This document shows, piece by piece, positions 32,055 to 42,703 of a stretch of DNA of 64,000 nucleotides. Under the pieces are notes generated by a model, which saw only the letters and a list, made by a program, of their open reading frames with translations, did no database searches and was not told the DNA's origin. The position numbers and the translations under genes are program-made. Source of the stretch: Cordylochernes scorpioides (Eukaryota; Arthropoda; Arachnida; Pseudoscorpiones; Chernetidae); NCBI GenBank assembly GCA_030710605.1, contig CP092874.1, forward strand, positions 20,344,611 to 20,408,610, in the 5' to 3' direction. Each line of letters opens with the position of its first letter. Position 1 is the first letter of the stretch.

Positions 32055-32620
32055 GGGGATCGGTGGATGAGTTGTCTGAACCGTTGGCTATCTGCCGCTA
32101 CGGCCCGGAATAGAATCCCGCACATTTGGTACTTTTTTTCTAATTAAAAAAATGCTCGTATATTCTTGAAAAAGTCCGATCTTACCAGTCAGTGTAAGTT
32201 ACCAAACGAGAATCAAGCACACTTATAAATCTAGAAACTTTTATTTTTCCGTTTATCATTACTCTTCACAATTCATCCTTTCATACTTCATCCCTAAACT
32301 TTTAACTTGCCCTCTGACTAATCAAATTGTATGTAGATACTTTGAAACATTACCAAATTCTCTTTGTGTATATACTCTATCTTATGAGAACTTTGTTAAG
32401 TTTAGAACTATTTGTACAATAATTTACAAAACACTACTAATCCATCGTGTAAATATTTAATCATATATATGTAAATAATACTAGCACAGCACAATAGTAC
32501 TTTGGACTTCGTGCTTTTGTAACAATAAATAAAATAAATAAAAATAAATAAATAAGGTTAGAAATAATCGTTATTTCTACTTGAAATAAATATCGATTTT
32601 TCATTCAAAAGAAACGTTCG
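32055..32620 (+). mobile_element. SINE with nested LINE tail, haplotype B
   Basis: Allele of 6893-7460. The head has GGAATAGAATCCC as box B remnant. The nested LINE tail occupies about 32301-32565 and ends AATAAATAAATAAGG. Both alleles share the nesting, so both insertions are old. Confidence 0.6.
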
Positions 32621-32714
32621 AGGTATAATTGTCAAATTTCGTTCTACAATCATAAGCCGCATTATATTGTATTATAAATACTTCTAAATGCAAAAGTCGA
32701 ACTTTTGTTCACAT

Positions 32715-33415
32715 GCGTAGCCATGTGGTGCACTTACAGTAAAAACAGTCGCCAACCCATCATGATTATCATGGCTTGTATCACGTGCACTAGAAAGAGG
32801 AATGATAATAATAATAATAATGTTTACCTTTCACGATAGGGTTAGGTCTGAAAAAAGTCATTATGATCGTTCCAATCTTGGAATACGCAAATTAGTTCCG
32901 TGACTATCTAATTTGCATATTTCGTCTTTTTTTTCCTCGTACGTTTCCACAATATTCGACCTATCAGGGAGTAATAATACGACGGAATAAGACGTTAGTT
33001 CGGGAAATAGTCATCGTTTTAGATTCAATCCCGGTATATATGCAAATTAGATGTCTAGTGATTTAATTTGCATATTATTAGGATGTAAAAAAAAAAAAAG
33101 ATGGATGATAGCAATATTATTAAGACATTCCTATCTTTATTATTATTATCTAGAGCAGATGAGAGAAGGTCGGACAGACATAAACAAAAGTGGATCAAGG
33201 CCAATTTTATCGAGGAGCCACCAGGAGAGGCCATAGAAAGACGGGACATCAGGGGACCATTATCTGCGAAGGTCACAGCGCGCGCACTGACCAGGAGTCA
33301 AGATTGTAAATATCGCTGTTTTCTTTCACTGTTATTATTTTGATGTTGTAAATAAGAGTATGTAAATATGTAATATTGTAAATATGTATATGTAATATTG
33401 TAAGTATGTAAATAC
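32715..33415. repeat. Shared repeat block: SINE fragment, octamer hairpins, GC-richer block, short minisatellite
   Basis: Alleles of 7541-8595 without the LINE insertion at 7657. The hairpin GCAAATTAG/CTAATTTGC is near 32888-32917. TATGCAAATTA/TAATTTGCATA is near 33039-33074. The minisatellite has only about two units. Confidence 0.6.
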
Positions 33416-33825
33416 AATAATCGAAAACCGATGGTTTATACCACTTGTCCAACGATCTCCATTAGCGTCTTTACTATCATTTAAAAAATGATTATGCAAA
33501 TTTTCCGGGATTCGAAAGGTCCGGTTAACAAGATAACTGGATTGATTTGTTGAAAGATACTAATAAAAACGTTTGTATCTATTTATAACATTGGGTCGCC
33601 TATTAAATGGGTATATAATATGTAAAGAACGATATATTTTTGCGGGTATTTTTCCTCCGACGCTTCAACAGTACTTGACACATTCGAATGAAACTTTCGG
33701 TTGATACTATAGAGTTGAGTCTGAAAGAAAAATTGCTGTTTTAGTGTCAACCCGCTAATATGTAAATTTAATTTGGTAACAGACTAATTTGCATATCAAA
33801 TTGGTTCCACACATACATTCATGGA

Positions 33826-34021
33826 CAGAACTTACGGAAATGGAACTTCATTAATATCTCCGGTAGTCTGTTTTTAATTTAATATTTTTTTAAGGAGACA
33901 GAGGCTGTTCACACTTGTTATCTCGTGTGTCTTCAATAAAGGTCACTGTAATATCTTTCAGAGTCATTGTCCCGATATACATGGTAAAAGCTGCAACTTC
34001 CTTAAGTTTTGTACATGAATG
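33826..34021. repeat. Tc1-type MITE, haplotype B
   Basis: TA-flanked allele of 8997-9202. The left end is CATTCATGGACAGAACTTAC. The right end is TTAAGTTTTGTACATGAATG with two changes. Confidence 0.78.
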
Positions 34022-34689
34022 TATGTTTAAAAAAGAAAACTGTTCAGATTTTCGAAATATCACGTTTTTAATTTTTAAAAACAAAGTGTATTTTCGAATT
34101 AAATACAAAATACCTCTCTCCATTGATCATATTTATTCAAAAACACAAAAATTTCCAAACATGAACATATCTCGAAACAAACCAACACATAACCATTATA
34201 AAAAAAAACACAAACTTTAAATAATTAAGAGGTACACACCTAATTTTAAATAAAAGATATGAAAAAAAAGAACACACCAGAGTTTAAAATTTCAACTAAT
34301 TATTTTTAATAGTTAAAAAGCCACCCTCATATAGTTAATTATTATTTTTATGGAGATGGAGACTATAAATAAATTTAAATGGAATTTGTGTGCAAGGGGA
34401 GGTCTATATAATAAAAAAGGGTAAATATTTTATTAACAAAAATAATCTATGAAATTAATTTAATGGGCAAAGTTATAAATGCCTAGACATTAAGATAATG
34501 AAAATTTTAATGATTTCTTTAAAACAACCAAATGAAACTTACGGTTAAAAAAATGTCATTTGGGTTAAAGAGAGATCCTTTGTTGTTTTGATATTTAAAT
34601 TTTACATTTCGAGGGAATGGTTAGAAAATTTTGGAGACAAATATTTATCTTATAATGAAGATTCCTTCATGCTTTTACATTTTGATATA
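34022..34689. other. AT-rich stretch shared by both alleles
   Basis: Matches 9203-9860. No gene or repeat recognised. Confidence 0.4.
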
Positions 34690-34918
34690 GTCTATAAGCC
34701 AGGAAAGTGAAGACTAGAACACGGCTGATTCCACACTAGCCTGTTCAGTGATTCGCTAACCATGACGTATGTACGGTGTGGCTATTGGACATGTGTCGGA
34801 CCTGGAGGCTGTTGTTGGATGCTGCGCTGCCTGGAGTATAGGAGCTCTATCTAATATTCCTTTCTTCATGTGGTGAATCTGTATAAGACCGCTGGTCTTA
34901 ATAAAGCTTTGTGTGTGT
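34690..34918 (+). mobile_element. LINE 3' end, (TG)n tail, haplotype B
   Basis: Allele of 9861-10097. The end reads AATAAAGCTTTGTGTGTG. Directly after it is the empty site (GAATATCTAGGGTTTA) of the LINE at 10124. Confidence 0.6.
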
Positions 34919-34957
34919 AATCTATAAGGAATATCTAGGGTTTAGTTTCTCATTTAT

Positions 34958-35068
34958 ATTATTTCTCGAATTTCGGGCTAATATGCCATTCAACACGGAG
35001 ATCCAAAAGTACTACTTTTGAATCTCCGTATTTGTTGAAAGGTATATTAGCCCGAAAGCCCGAGAAAT
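34958..35068. repeat. Small PLE-type foldback, haplotype B
   Basis: Allele of 10701-10812, with arms TTTCGGGCTAATATGCCATT and a right arm ending GCCCGAAAGC. Confidence 0.6.
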
Positions 35069-35273
35069 AAAGGAATAATGAAAAGAAACCAAACTCTATA
35101 TTTCTTTGAGTCAAAAGTCGATCCATTAAGTTTATATAAAAAGACATACCTGGATCTGTAAAGAAAAAAAATCTCAAAATATATATTTCGAGAGATTGTT
35201 TCCTCTTTATCAATTTATTGTACAAAATCAACACACATACAAAAATCTGTACAATAAATTGATAAAGACGGAG

Positions 35274-35385
35274 AGAGAAAATAAGAATAACCCGGGCCCC
35301 TGTAATACACGCTTGTTCGGCGGTACATATACTAAAATCGGAACGATACAGAGAAGATTTGCATGGCCCCTGCGCAAGGGCAAAA
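35274..35385 (+). pseudogene. Truncated U6 snRNA retro-pseudogene, haplotype B only
   Basis: From about 35308 the sequence follows U6 snRNA: CTTGTTCGGCGGTACATATA, ACTAAAAT, GAACGATACAGAGAAGATT, GCATGGCCCCTGCGCAAGG. It stops at the point where U6 would continue with its 3' stem, and ends in CAAAA. About 35 unrelated bases (35274-35307, containing CCCGGGCCCCTG) precede it. The 13-bp duplication GATAAAGACGGAG flanks the insert (35261-35273 and 35386-35398) and occurs once in haplotype A (about 10996). This is a retroposed U6 copy, probably moved by a LINE. With the 3' part missing it is not a functional gene. Confidence 0.92.
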
Positions 35386-35389
35386 GATA

Positions 35390-35525
35390 AAGACGGAGCA
35401 ATCTCTGAGTTTTTATAGGGGAAGAGTGACCTCTGGCGGTCGATTTAGCAGAGTATTTGGATCTATGAAATATAATTTTAAATAGAATAATATTTTAATA
35501 TAACATACATATTATATATTACATA
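35390..35525. repeat. Left arm of a large foldback
   Basis: AGTTTTTATAGGGGAAGAGT, GACCTCTGGCGGTCGATTTA and the following AT-rich part are found inverted at about 37262-37378, beyond the Tc1/mariner element. In haplotype A only the left arm exists (about 11000-11115). Confidence 0.65.
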
Positions 35526-35947
35526 CCAAATTAAAGAAGAAAATAAAACATTAATTATTTTTTCTTCTAAATACACAAAAATAAAACTCAGTTCTTTAAT
35601 TTTTACAATTCTTTTCTTTCTTCCTATATATATTACCTCAAAATACACAAAACAAAAGTATGCAAAACAATAATTTACATTATACCAATTCTGAATATAG
35701 AGCAATCCATAGTATATGTTCGCCCAATAAGCTTGGAAGACATCTGGTGGCTCACCTGAGGCACGCGACCTGCTGCGTACTTCACGGCAAAATACCTCGT
35801 AAAAGATGGAAGATTGGTCAATCGAAATATCGGATTAATAAATTATCTTATTACAATCCAAAATAAGCCTTATTTTTTAAAATTATACAAATTCTAAGGC
35901 ATATTACATATATTAATATCTTTAAATAAACACATCATATATATATA
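35526..35947. other. AT-rich stretch with a short GC-richer insert
   Basis: Around 35695-35865 haplotype B carries extra sequence (TGTTCGCCCAATAAGCTTGG ... CGACCTGCTGCGTACTTCAC) missing from haplotype A near 13740. Both sides show TATAC(C/A)AATTCT or ATACAAATTCTAAGG, suggesting an inserted retroposon fragment. No product assigned. Confidence 0.4.
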
Positions 35948-37252
35948 CAGGGTGTACCAGGTAAATTGGGAATTTCAACAATGGTATTTTAACTGAAATT
36001 TTTTGCAAGTAAAAATTAAAATATCCGAATGAAATTTGACACAGTAGTAGATAAAAGGAAATAGTTTTTATTTATTCAATGTAGTTTCCATTATTAGCTA
36101 CAACAGTCTCGAGGCGAGTGCGGAATGAAGCACAGGCCTTGGCGACGATGACCTTGTCCATTTGGGTCATCACCGTGTGAACTGCTTTCTTGACAGACTG
36201 GATGGTGGTATGAGGAGCTTTGTTGACATCTCTCTCAACAACGCCCCATACATAGTAGTCGAGGGGATTGCAATCTGGAGAATTAGGGGGCCAAATATCA
36301 GGACCCCAGTGACTAGAGACGTTAAGTGTCAGCCACGATTGTGTCTTTTTTGCCTTATGGGCTGGAGCTGAGTCCTGTTGGAAGACATACTTCCTTCCTG
36401 CGGCCACCATGTCCATCCAAGGCTTCACAACGGTCTCCAGAACATTGATATAGGTGTCAGCGTTCATCCTAAGGCCCTTCTCAAAGAAATGGGGAGGCAT
36501 GACATCACCTTCACTGCTGATAACGCCAAGAACCATTACGGAGGCAGGAAATTTCGTGTGCATCACGACAGGTATATCTGAGGGGTCTTTACAGATCCAG
36601 CGATCATTCCTGGGATTTACCTTTTGGTCCACGTCAAAGTTCTTTTCGTCAGAGAAGAACCTTAGCATGCCAAAAGAGTCGTGTTTCAGGTTGTTGAGGA
36701 GGGCAGCAGCCTTTCCTTTTCTGTTATTCTTCATATTCTCAGTCAGCAACTGACCTTTCCGAAGGGCATAAGACTTGAGACCAAGGTCCTCATGGATAGT
36801 TCTGACAATTGTCATAGAGCCAACGTCCATTTCCTTGGCTATGGCCCTCATGCTCTTCCCAGGGTTTCCATCAATCTTCTCCTTGACATTTTTGACAAAT
36901 TCTTCGCCTCTTACCCTGTCCGATCGACGCGAGTGCTTTTTCCTTGTAGCTATCCCCTCTTTGTTACTGTCGGCCTCATCAAACTGCTTCTTGACACGAT
37001 AAATAGTGGTTTTGGGCAACTTAAGAAAATCCACTATCTCTTTGGGGCTCCTTCCGGCGCGCAGAGCAACGATGATGGCAGCTCGATTTTCAAATTCTCG
37101 GTTACTCTTCATCACTACACTGCGCACACATGTACTGTTGCATTTTACATGAATATGGCTACGTAATGAAAAAAAAAAACAAGTTTTTAATCTCAAGTAG
37201 TTTTTGTTTTATGGACTGTCAAAGTTAGTCCCAATTTACCTGGTATACCCTG
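35948..37252 (-). mobile_element. Complete DD37D Tc1/mariner element, haplotype B only
   Basis: Flanked by TA on both sides. Terminal inverted repeats read CAGGGTGTACCAGGTAAATT and, from the other end, CAGGGTATACCAGGTAAATT (about 24 bp). 1305 bp long with one uninterrupted transposase frame on the minus strand. The haplotype A counterpart (about 13790) has no such element. Intact frame plus matched ends suggest recent mobility. Confidence 0.93.
36072..37196 (-). CDS. Tc1/mariner transposase, DD37D type, intact
   Basis: Cut-and-paste transposase acting in the nucleus on the ends of its own element and inserting at TA. The longest frame is 374 codons. Met29 (37112; MKSNREFENRAAI) is the likelier start and gives 346 residues, the usual size. 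Residues 36-70 form a helix-turn-helix (SPKEIVDFLKL, TTIYRVKKQF), with a second predicted DNA-binding helix set near 100-140 after a basic stretch (KKHSRRSDRVRG). The catalytic triad is D183 in FFSDEKNF, D275 in QQDSAPAH and D313 in SPDCNPLDYYVW. The second and third are separated by 37 residues, which defines DD37D (maT/ITmD37D-like) elements. All three acids are present and no stop interrupts the frame. It ends NNGNYIE, 124 bases inside the element. There is no host promoter signal. Potentially active. Confidence 0.92.
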   Translation of the reverse strand: MRLKTCFFFSLRSHIHVKCNSTCVRSVVMKSNREFENRAAIIVALRAGRSPKEIVDFLKLPKTTIYRVKKQFDEADSNKEGIATRKKHSRRSDRVRGEEFVKNVKEKIDGNPGKSMRAIAKEMDVGSMTIVRTIHEDLGLKSYALRKGQLLTENMKNNRKGKAAALLNNLKHDSFGMLRFFSDEKNFDVDQKVNPRNDRWICKDPSDIPVVMHTKFPASVMVLGVISSEGDVMPPHFFEKGLRMNADTYINVLETVVKPWMDMVAAGRKYVFQQDSAPAHKAKKTQSWLTLNVSSHWGPDIWPPNSPDCNPLDYYVWGVVERDVNKAPHTTIQSVKKAVHTVMTQMDKVIVAKACASFRTRLETVVANNGNYIE

Positions 37253-37261
37253 TATATGTTA

Positions 37262-37378
37262 TATAAAGGTATTATTTAAAATGTTATATTAAAATATTAT
37301 TTTATTTAAAAATATATTTCATAGATACAAATATTCTGTTAAATCGACCGCCAGAGGTCACGCTTTGCATATAAAAAC
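37262..37378. repeat. Right arm of the large foldback
   Basis: The inverse of 35390-35525, containing AAATCGACCGCCAGAGGTCA. It is missing from haplotype A, where only an ACACATC(AT)n junction is left, so a deletion between AT-rich repeats is likely. Confidence 0.6.
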
Positions 37379-37394
37379 TAAACTATTGTAAACA

Positions 37395-37395
<1 letters not shown>

Positions 37396-37449
<54 letters not shown>
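37396..37449. repeat. (AT)n microsatellite
   Basis: About 27 AT dinucleotides following AACACATC. Haplotype A has only CATCATATATAA at the matching position (about 13790). Confidence 0.9.
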
Positions 37450-37451
<2 letters not shown>

Positions 37452-38552
37452 GTTTACTATAAAATATTTATCAACACGTAAATAAATTTATCCAAACGTT
37501 GTTTGAAAGGCTGAGTAAACCTGACCATGGATCTGTGAAAATGTATTTAATTGAATTCAATTACGGTGTGGAATTGAATTAAATCAATTTAAAATCCATT
37601 AAGCTAATATGAGAAGTGATTTTGATGTAAATTGATGATAAATTAGCTCGAAGCAATATTAGACAAGACTTTTTAAAAATCTATTGTTTGGATTTTTTTT
37701 TTCTGACCAAGCGACTTTAGATAAATTATCAAACGATGCTGGTTAAACGTACGGTTTCCTTTCATCTTTTTACTTCATTAAGTGGTTTCTATTTTTTTTA
37801 AAGTTATAATTCTCTTCTTTTGAAAATAATTTTAAAATTGATTTTTCTTCTCAAGAAATTTGGGTAATTATTTTAAAGTTAATATTAGCTAATTTATATG
37901 TTAAAATTATGCAAGTTTTAGATACCTAAATTTATTCTATTAAAATATATTTTTCCATATCAAAATTTTCATTCGTTATTTTAAGCTGTATATTTTAACT
38001 TTTTTTTTTAAATTATGAATATTAATTTATTTAAATTTTGTTATAATATCATTTATTAAGATTATTTAAAAAAAAATAGAATGACGCTTTTAGAATGTAT
38101 TAAAAAAATTAACAAAATTTGAGATTATATTCTTTGGAACAAATTTAAAGTATTTTATCACAAAAAAAAGTGAGAAAATACATTCATTTATGAAATATAA
38201 GAGATTAACTTAATTATATAATTTTAATAAATTAATTTATTTTAAATCTTCTATTTTATTTAATAAAAAACATAAACCACTCTAATAAATCGTATCAAAA
38301 TAGATTATATATATTTCTATAATTCAACAAATGAATTCCAATTTAAAATTCAAATTTATTTTATAATGTATTCAAAATAATATAAATATAAAATGGTTAT
38401 GTTATATATATTTCAGAGCTTTACGTTTGCATATTTATAATCCTTTTATTCGTTTTTATAAAGAAAATGTTCAAATTTATATGAAAATATGTTTTTATAA
38501 ACATAATTAATAATAATAATAAAAAATTACTAATAATATATAAAACAAAATA
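37450..38552. other. AT-rich stretch, allele of 13800-14915
   Basis: Closely matched to haplotype A, no gene or repeat recognised. Confidence 0.45.
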
Positions 38553-38756
38553 CACTCATGGACAAAACTTGAGGAATTTATACCTTTTAGTATATATATT
38601 GGGATTCAGACAATAACTCTGAAAGATATTACAGTGACCTTTATTGAAGACACACGAGATAACCAAGTGTGAACAGCCTCTGTTTCCTTTAAAATAAAAA
38701 CAGACGACAGGCGACATCCAAAGGTTTTCCACTTCCTTAAGTTTCGTCCATAAGTG
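38553..38756. repeat. Tc1-type MITE, haplotype B
   Basis: Allele of 14916-15119, TA-flanked, with ends CACTCATGGACAAAACTTGA and the complement of CACTTATGGACGAAACTTAA. Confidence 0.83.
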
Positions 38757-38866
38757 TATATAATTGATAAAATTGTGTGGTTTGGATTATATTCTAGAGA
38801 AGGGGAAGATATGTATATATATATGTGTGTGTGCATTTAAACAAATATATTAATTTATTTAAATCA

Positions 38867-39125
38867 AAATCGATATCCCTCTGCTAGGGATATTTGTGCA
38901 TTTATATTGTTGTACCAAGTTGCAGCTTTGCAGGGTCGTCGACCCTGGTTTCTTGGTGTTATACACGTTTCCCGAGCGGGTTTCCATACTCAAATCAAAT
39001 AAAGAAAAGTAAATAAAAATAAATTACCATTTAAAGTATTGTGTTTATTTCTTCGTCGTCTTCCTCGTAGGTCTTGATCCGCAGTCTTCCTCTACCATCC
39101 TCCCTCGCTCCAATAAGCAATCAAG
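38867..39125 (-). mobile_element. LINE 3' end, haplotype B
   Basis: Allele of 15237-15500. The minus-strand frame reads RLRIKTYEEDDE and the 3' UTR palindrome CAGGGTCGACGACCCTG is intact. Confidence 0.5.
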
Positions 39126-39412
39126 ATATATGTACAATAAAATATTACAAAAGGAATGAAACTATAAAAATAAATGATGATAATCTAAATATTCTGTTTT
39201 AAATAAATATTAAATATCATAGAATATTTTGAATAAATGTAGGGGAAATTGATGCAACAATATACAAATATTAACAATTATATGCATTTACAATTAAAAA
39301 AAAAAAAAGAAAAAAGTTGAAGAAGTTTAAAAATTATCAATCTTTATGCATTTTCTTTCTGATATATCTACCGATTAGTATACCATCAATATCACCCAAC
39401 CAAATTAGTTTA

Positions 39413-39863
39413 CACTCATGGACAAAACCAAAGGAAGTGTGAAGTCTTTGATGTCACCAGCCCGTCTGTTTTTTGAAGGAGATAGAAGAAATTTTGTTCA
39501 CCCTTGTTTATCTCGTGAGTCTTCAATAAAGGTCATTGTAATATCTTTCAGAGTTATTGTCTGAATCCTTATATTTATTCTAAAATGTACAACTTCCTTA
39601 AGTTTTGTCTATAAGTGTATATACACTTGGTTATCTCGTGTATCTTCAATAAAGGTCACTGTAATATCTTTCAAAATTATTGTCTAAATCCTGATATTTA
39701 TTCTAAAATGTACAACTTCCTTAAGTTTTGTCTATGAGTGTATATACACTTGGTTATCTCGTGTGTCTTCAATAAAGGTCACTGTAATATCTTTCAGAGT
39801 TATTGTCTGAATCCCGATATACATGCTAAAAGGTACAACTTCCTTAAGTTTTGTCCATGAGTG
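39413..39863. repeat. Tc1-type MITE with three 123-bp units, haplotype B
   Basis: TA-flanked, with ends CACTCATGGACAAAACC and TTTTGTCCATGAGTG. Units are near 39522, 39645 and 39768. The allele in haplotype A (15788-17323) has 12 units, so this locus differs by about 1.1 kb between the two copies. Confidence 0.9.
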
Positions 39864-40748
39864 TAGATGTTCTAAAACCTTTCTGAAAATGCTGTAATCC
39901 CAATAGAGAGAATGAATATTTCTTTTTAACTGAAAACCATACACATAGCGCACTCTGTATTTAAAAGATGGAACATTAAATATTATTGGTTTTAAATAAT
40001 GGACGATATTTAAGCATCATTAAATAGGAGTAGAAAAAGAGAATTGGTGGTAAGGCTTGGCTCATCACTGGTGAACCTTCCCACACATTTCCTCACTTTT
40101 ATATACCAGATCTCTACCGCTACTATATGTTTATTCTACCTATATAATTTGTACTTATACTTAATTTTCATATTCAATTCTCAATAAATTCGTCTATCAT
40201 GAAAAAATCGATTAGAATTAATGTTTCCATCCTCTCTATTTTTTCCCTTTCACGAGAAACGAATATTCGATCTCTTCAAAATTTCTGAAAGCGAAAACCT
40301 AATTCCCAGTTTGAAAACCCAGTAAAGCATTACACGATTCTTAACCAACCATTGGATAACTAAACTTGTCACGTGACTAGACATTAGCTCGACAGATGAG
40401 TCGACGATCAGCTAGGCCTTTTCCTTCCAAACGAATTTTTTAGAAATCTTCTGCGTGTCTGATATTAATTTTTTTTTATAAGAAAATTTATGATTTAAAT
40501 ATTAAGGTTTTTTTCCATTGTAAAATATCTTTTTGGTTATTTTCAATACCCATTTTAAAATATTGACATAGAAATTTTACATATATTTGATAAATCTCAA
40601 GATGTATTGATTATATACACAAATTACCAATAAGAATAATATATTGTCAAACATGATATCTATGAAACTAAAATCTATATATGCAAATATTATACATATT
40701 ACATATATAAAGAGATAATGTACAAATACAAGGCTAATTGACCAAACG
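39864..40748. other. AT-rich stretch, allele of 17324-18214
   Basis: Contains the decayed MITE relic (about 40045) and copy 1 of the dispersed direct repeat (about 40405). No gene. Confidence 0.45.
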
Positions 40749-40871
40749 ATGGTTGAAATGAAGCCAGCAGACGAAGTCAACTCGCCCCCAACAGTGCCAG
40801 ATGTCATTAACAAAAAGAAACTTTCACTCACAGAACTAATTCCATTTATTGTGACAAATCCATCACCGGTT
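40749..40871 (+). CDS. Candidate 5' coding exon, haplotype B
   Basis: The same 40 codons as at 18215-18337 (MVEMKPADEVNSPPTVPDVI ...), with no substitution that I can find, inside a region where introns and repeats differ. The possible donor CACCG|GTTTTTATGG is also retained. Gene identity unknown. Not coding is a serious alternative, because there is no second exon to point to. Confidence 0.35.
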
Positions 40872-42042
40872 TTTATGGTCTTCTTTCTTTTTTCTCTTTT
40901 ATTTATTTTTTTTCCTAAAAAAAAAAAAACAATATAACTTTTTAAGGAAAACCTAATTAGGGCTAATGTGTTTATTTTATTTCAAGAATGTTTTATATTG
41001 TGTGTGTGTAAATATATACCCGCCTATATGCAATTATTTTTAGAATTTCGTTTGATTAAAATATATCATATTTACATAAACAATGTTCTAAAAACCTATT
41101 AAATACATAGACTAGGAACGTTCGAAGATTTTTTTTAATGCCGAATTTTGAAAATATAACATTTATTGTCCTTAAAAAATATCGTATTGATTGGAGATTA
41201 AGAATCAAATGAACTAAGAACTTTAATATTTATTTCCTATTTGACATATTTCCAAACATATTTGCAAAACCTGCATTTCTATATTCGTATTCCGATCTAC
41301 AAAATCCTTAGTATTTGTTAGTTTGTGCTATTATTTTCAGTGAAAAACAGATTGTTAAAATCATTAATTTAGTATCCCTGTATTTTTAATATACACCAAT
41401 AAAAATAAGTACCTGAAATAAATGTAAACAAATATATATATACAACATATATTTTGTCTCGCTAAAAATATTCTTAGGTATTAAATTTCAAGTTGCATAT
41501 ATAAAATGGATCTAAAAAAGAATAACGTTAGGAAAATTGCATATAGACAACATAAATGTAAAAATAAGATGCGCACTCCTAAGTTATTTCGGCCCGTTTT
41601 ATTGCTTCAACGTGAATTTTACATTATTTAAATATCAGCCTGGGTCGCCTGAATTTTAAAGCAGACGACCAGCTAGCCCTTTTGCTTCCAAACGATTTTT
41701 TTTAGAAATCTTCTGCGTCCTATATTAATTTTTTATAATGAAATTTATGGATTAAATATTAAATCTATTGTATAATATCTTAATATTTTCAATAACCATT
41801 TTAAAATATATTGACATAAGAATTATACATGAAATACTGTGTGATTTATAGTTTAAAATTTAAATATTGAAATTATGGAGGATACACACACATAACATGA
41901 ATACATCGAGGTAAATATTTTAATTTTAATTATAAAAATATATTCATATACACTCTTCTGTGATTAAAAAGAAAGTTTAAATGTCTTGAACCATCAAAGC
42001 TGAATCCTAAATCAATTTTGCCAGTACATATGTAATATGTAA
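40872..42042. other. AT-rich stretch, allele of 18338-19582
   Basis: Holds copy 2 of the dispersed direct repeat (about 41660-41830, GACGACCAGCTAGCCCTTTT). No gene. Confidence 0.45.
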
Positions 42043-42399
42043 ATTCGAAACTATTATAGACACTCGTATGATTTTTTAAAAATATATAAAACAATTTATA
42101 CTGCCCTTACTTCAATGGAAAAAATAATGGGAGGGCCTGGCTCATCAGTGATGAACCCTCCCAGCGGTTTCGTCAGTTTAATCTACCATACAGCTGTTTT
42201 ATTGTATTTTTTCGATATTCCTTTTATAGGGATACTGATACTAGACTATTGGAATGGGTATTTTAGATGAACTATGTACATAAGCTTTGAAGACAGTAGA
42301 ATTACATACAATTATAAATATATGATTATATAATATCATACGTGTCTATAATAGTTTCGAAATTCATAACAGATTGCGCGCTAATGCATCATAATATGC
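42043..42399. repeat. MITE with 9-bp target duplication, haplotype B
   Basis: Allele of 19583-19938, flanked by AATATGTAA on both sides (42034-42042 and 42400-42408). The minus-strand core reads CTGAC-GAAA and CTGATGA-GCCAG, with one mismatch in the stem. Confidence 0.75.
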
Positions 42400-42703
42400 A
42401 ATATGTAATTATACAGTATGTAATTAACATATGTAATTATTTGCTTTAAATATAAAGACAGAAACATCAGTCCGACCTACGTATACGAACGAAAATGACA
42501 AGAATAAATTAAACTTGAAAAGGGTCAGTGTATTAAAATCGAACCTTTCTTATGCCGCTAAATTTACAATTAAAAATATCAATTCATATCTTTAGTACAA
42601 GGATTTTAAAAACTTAATAACAATAAGACACTTATAAATATACTCATGAAATTAAAACGTTTTTTAAAAAGTTACAAAAAAAAGAGAGTTGAAATTAAAA
42701 AAA

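Noticed and set aside
36162-37166. Plus-strand open frames opposite the DD37D transposase
   Set aside because: They are antisense shadows of the transposase codons, with no features of their own.
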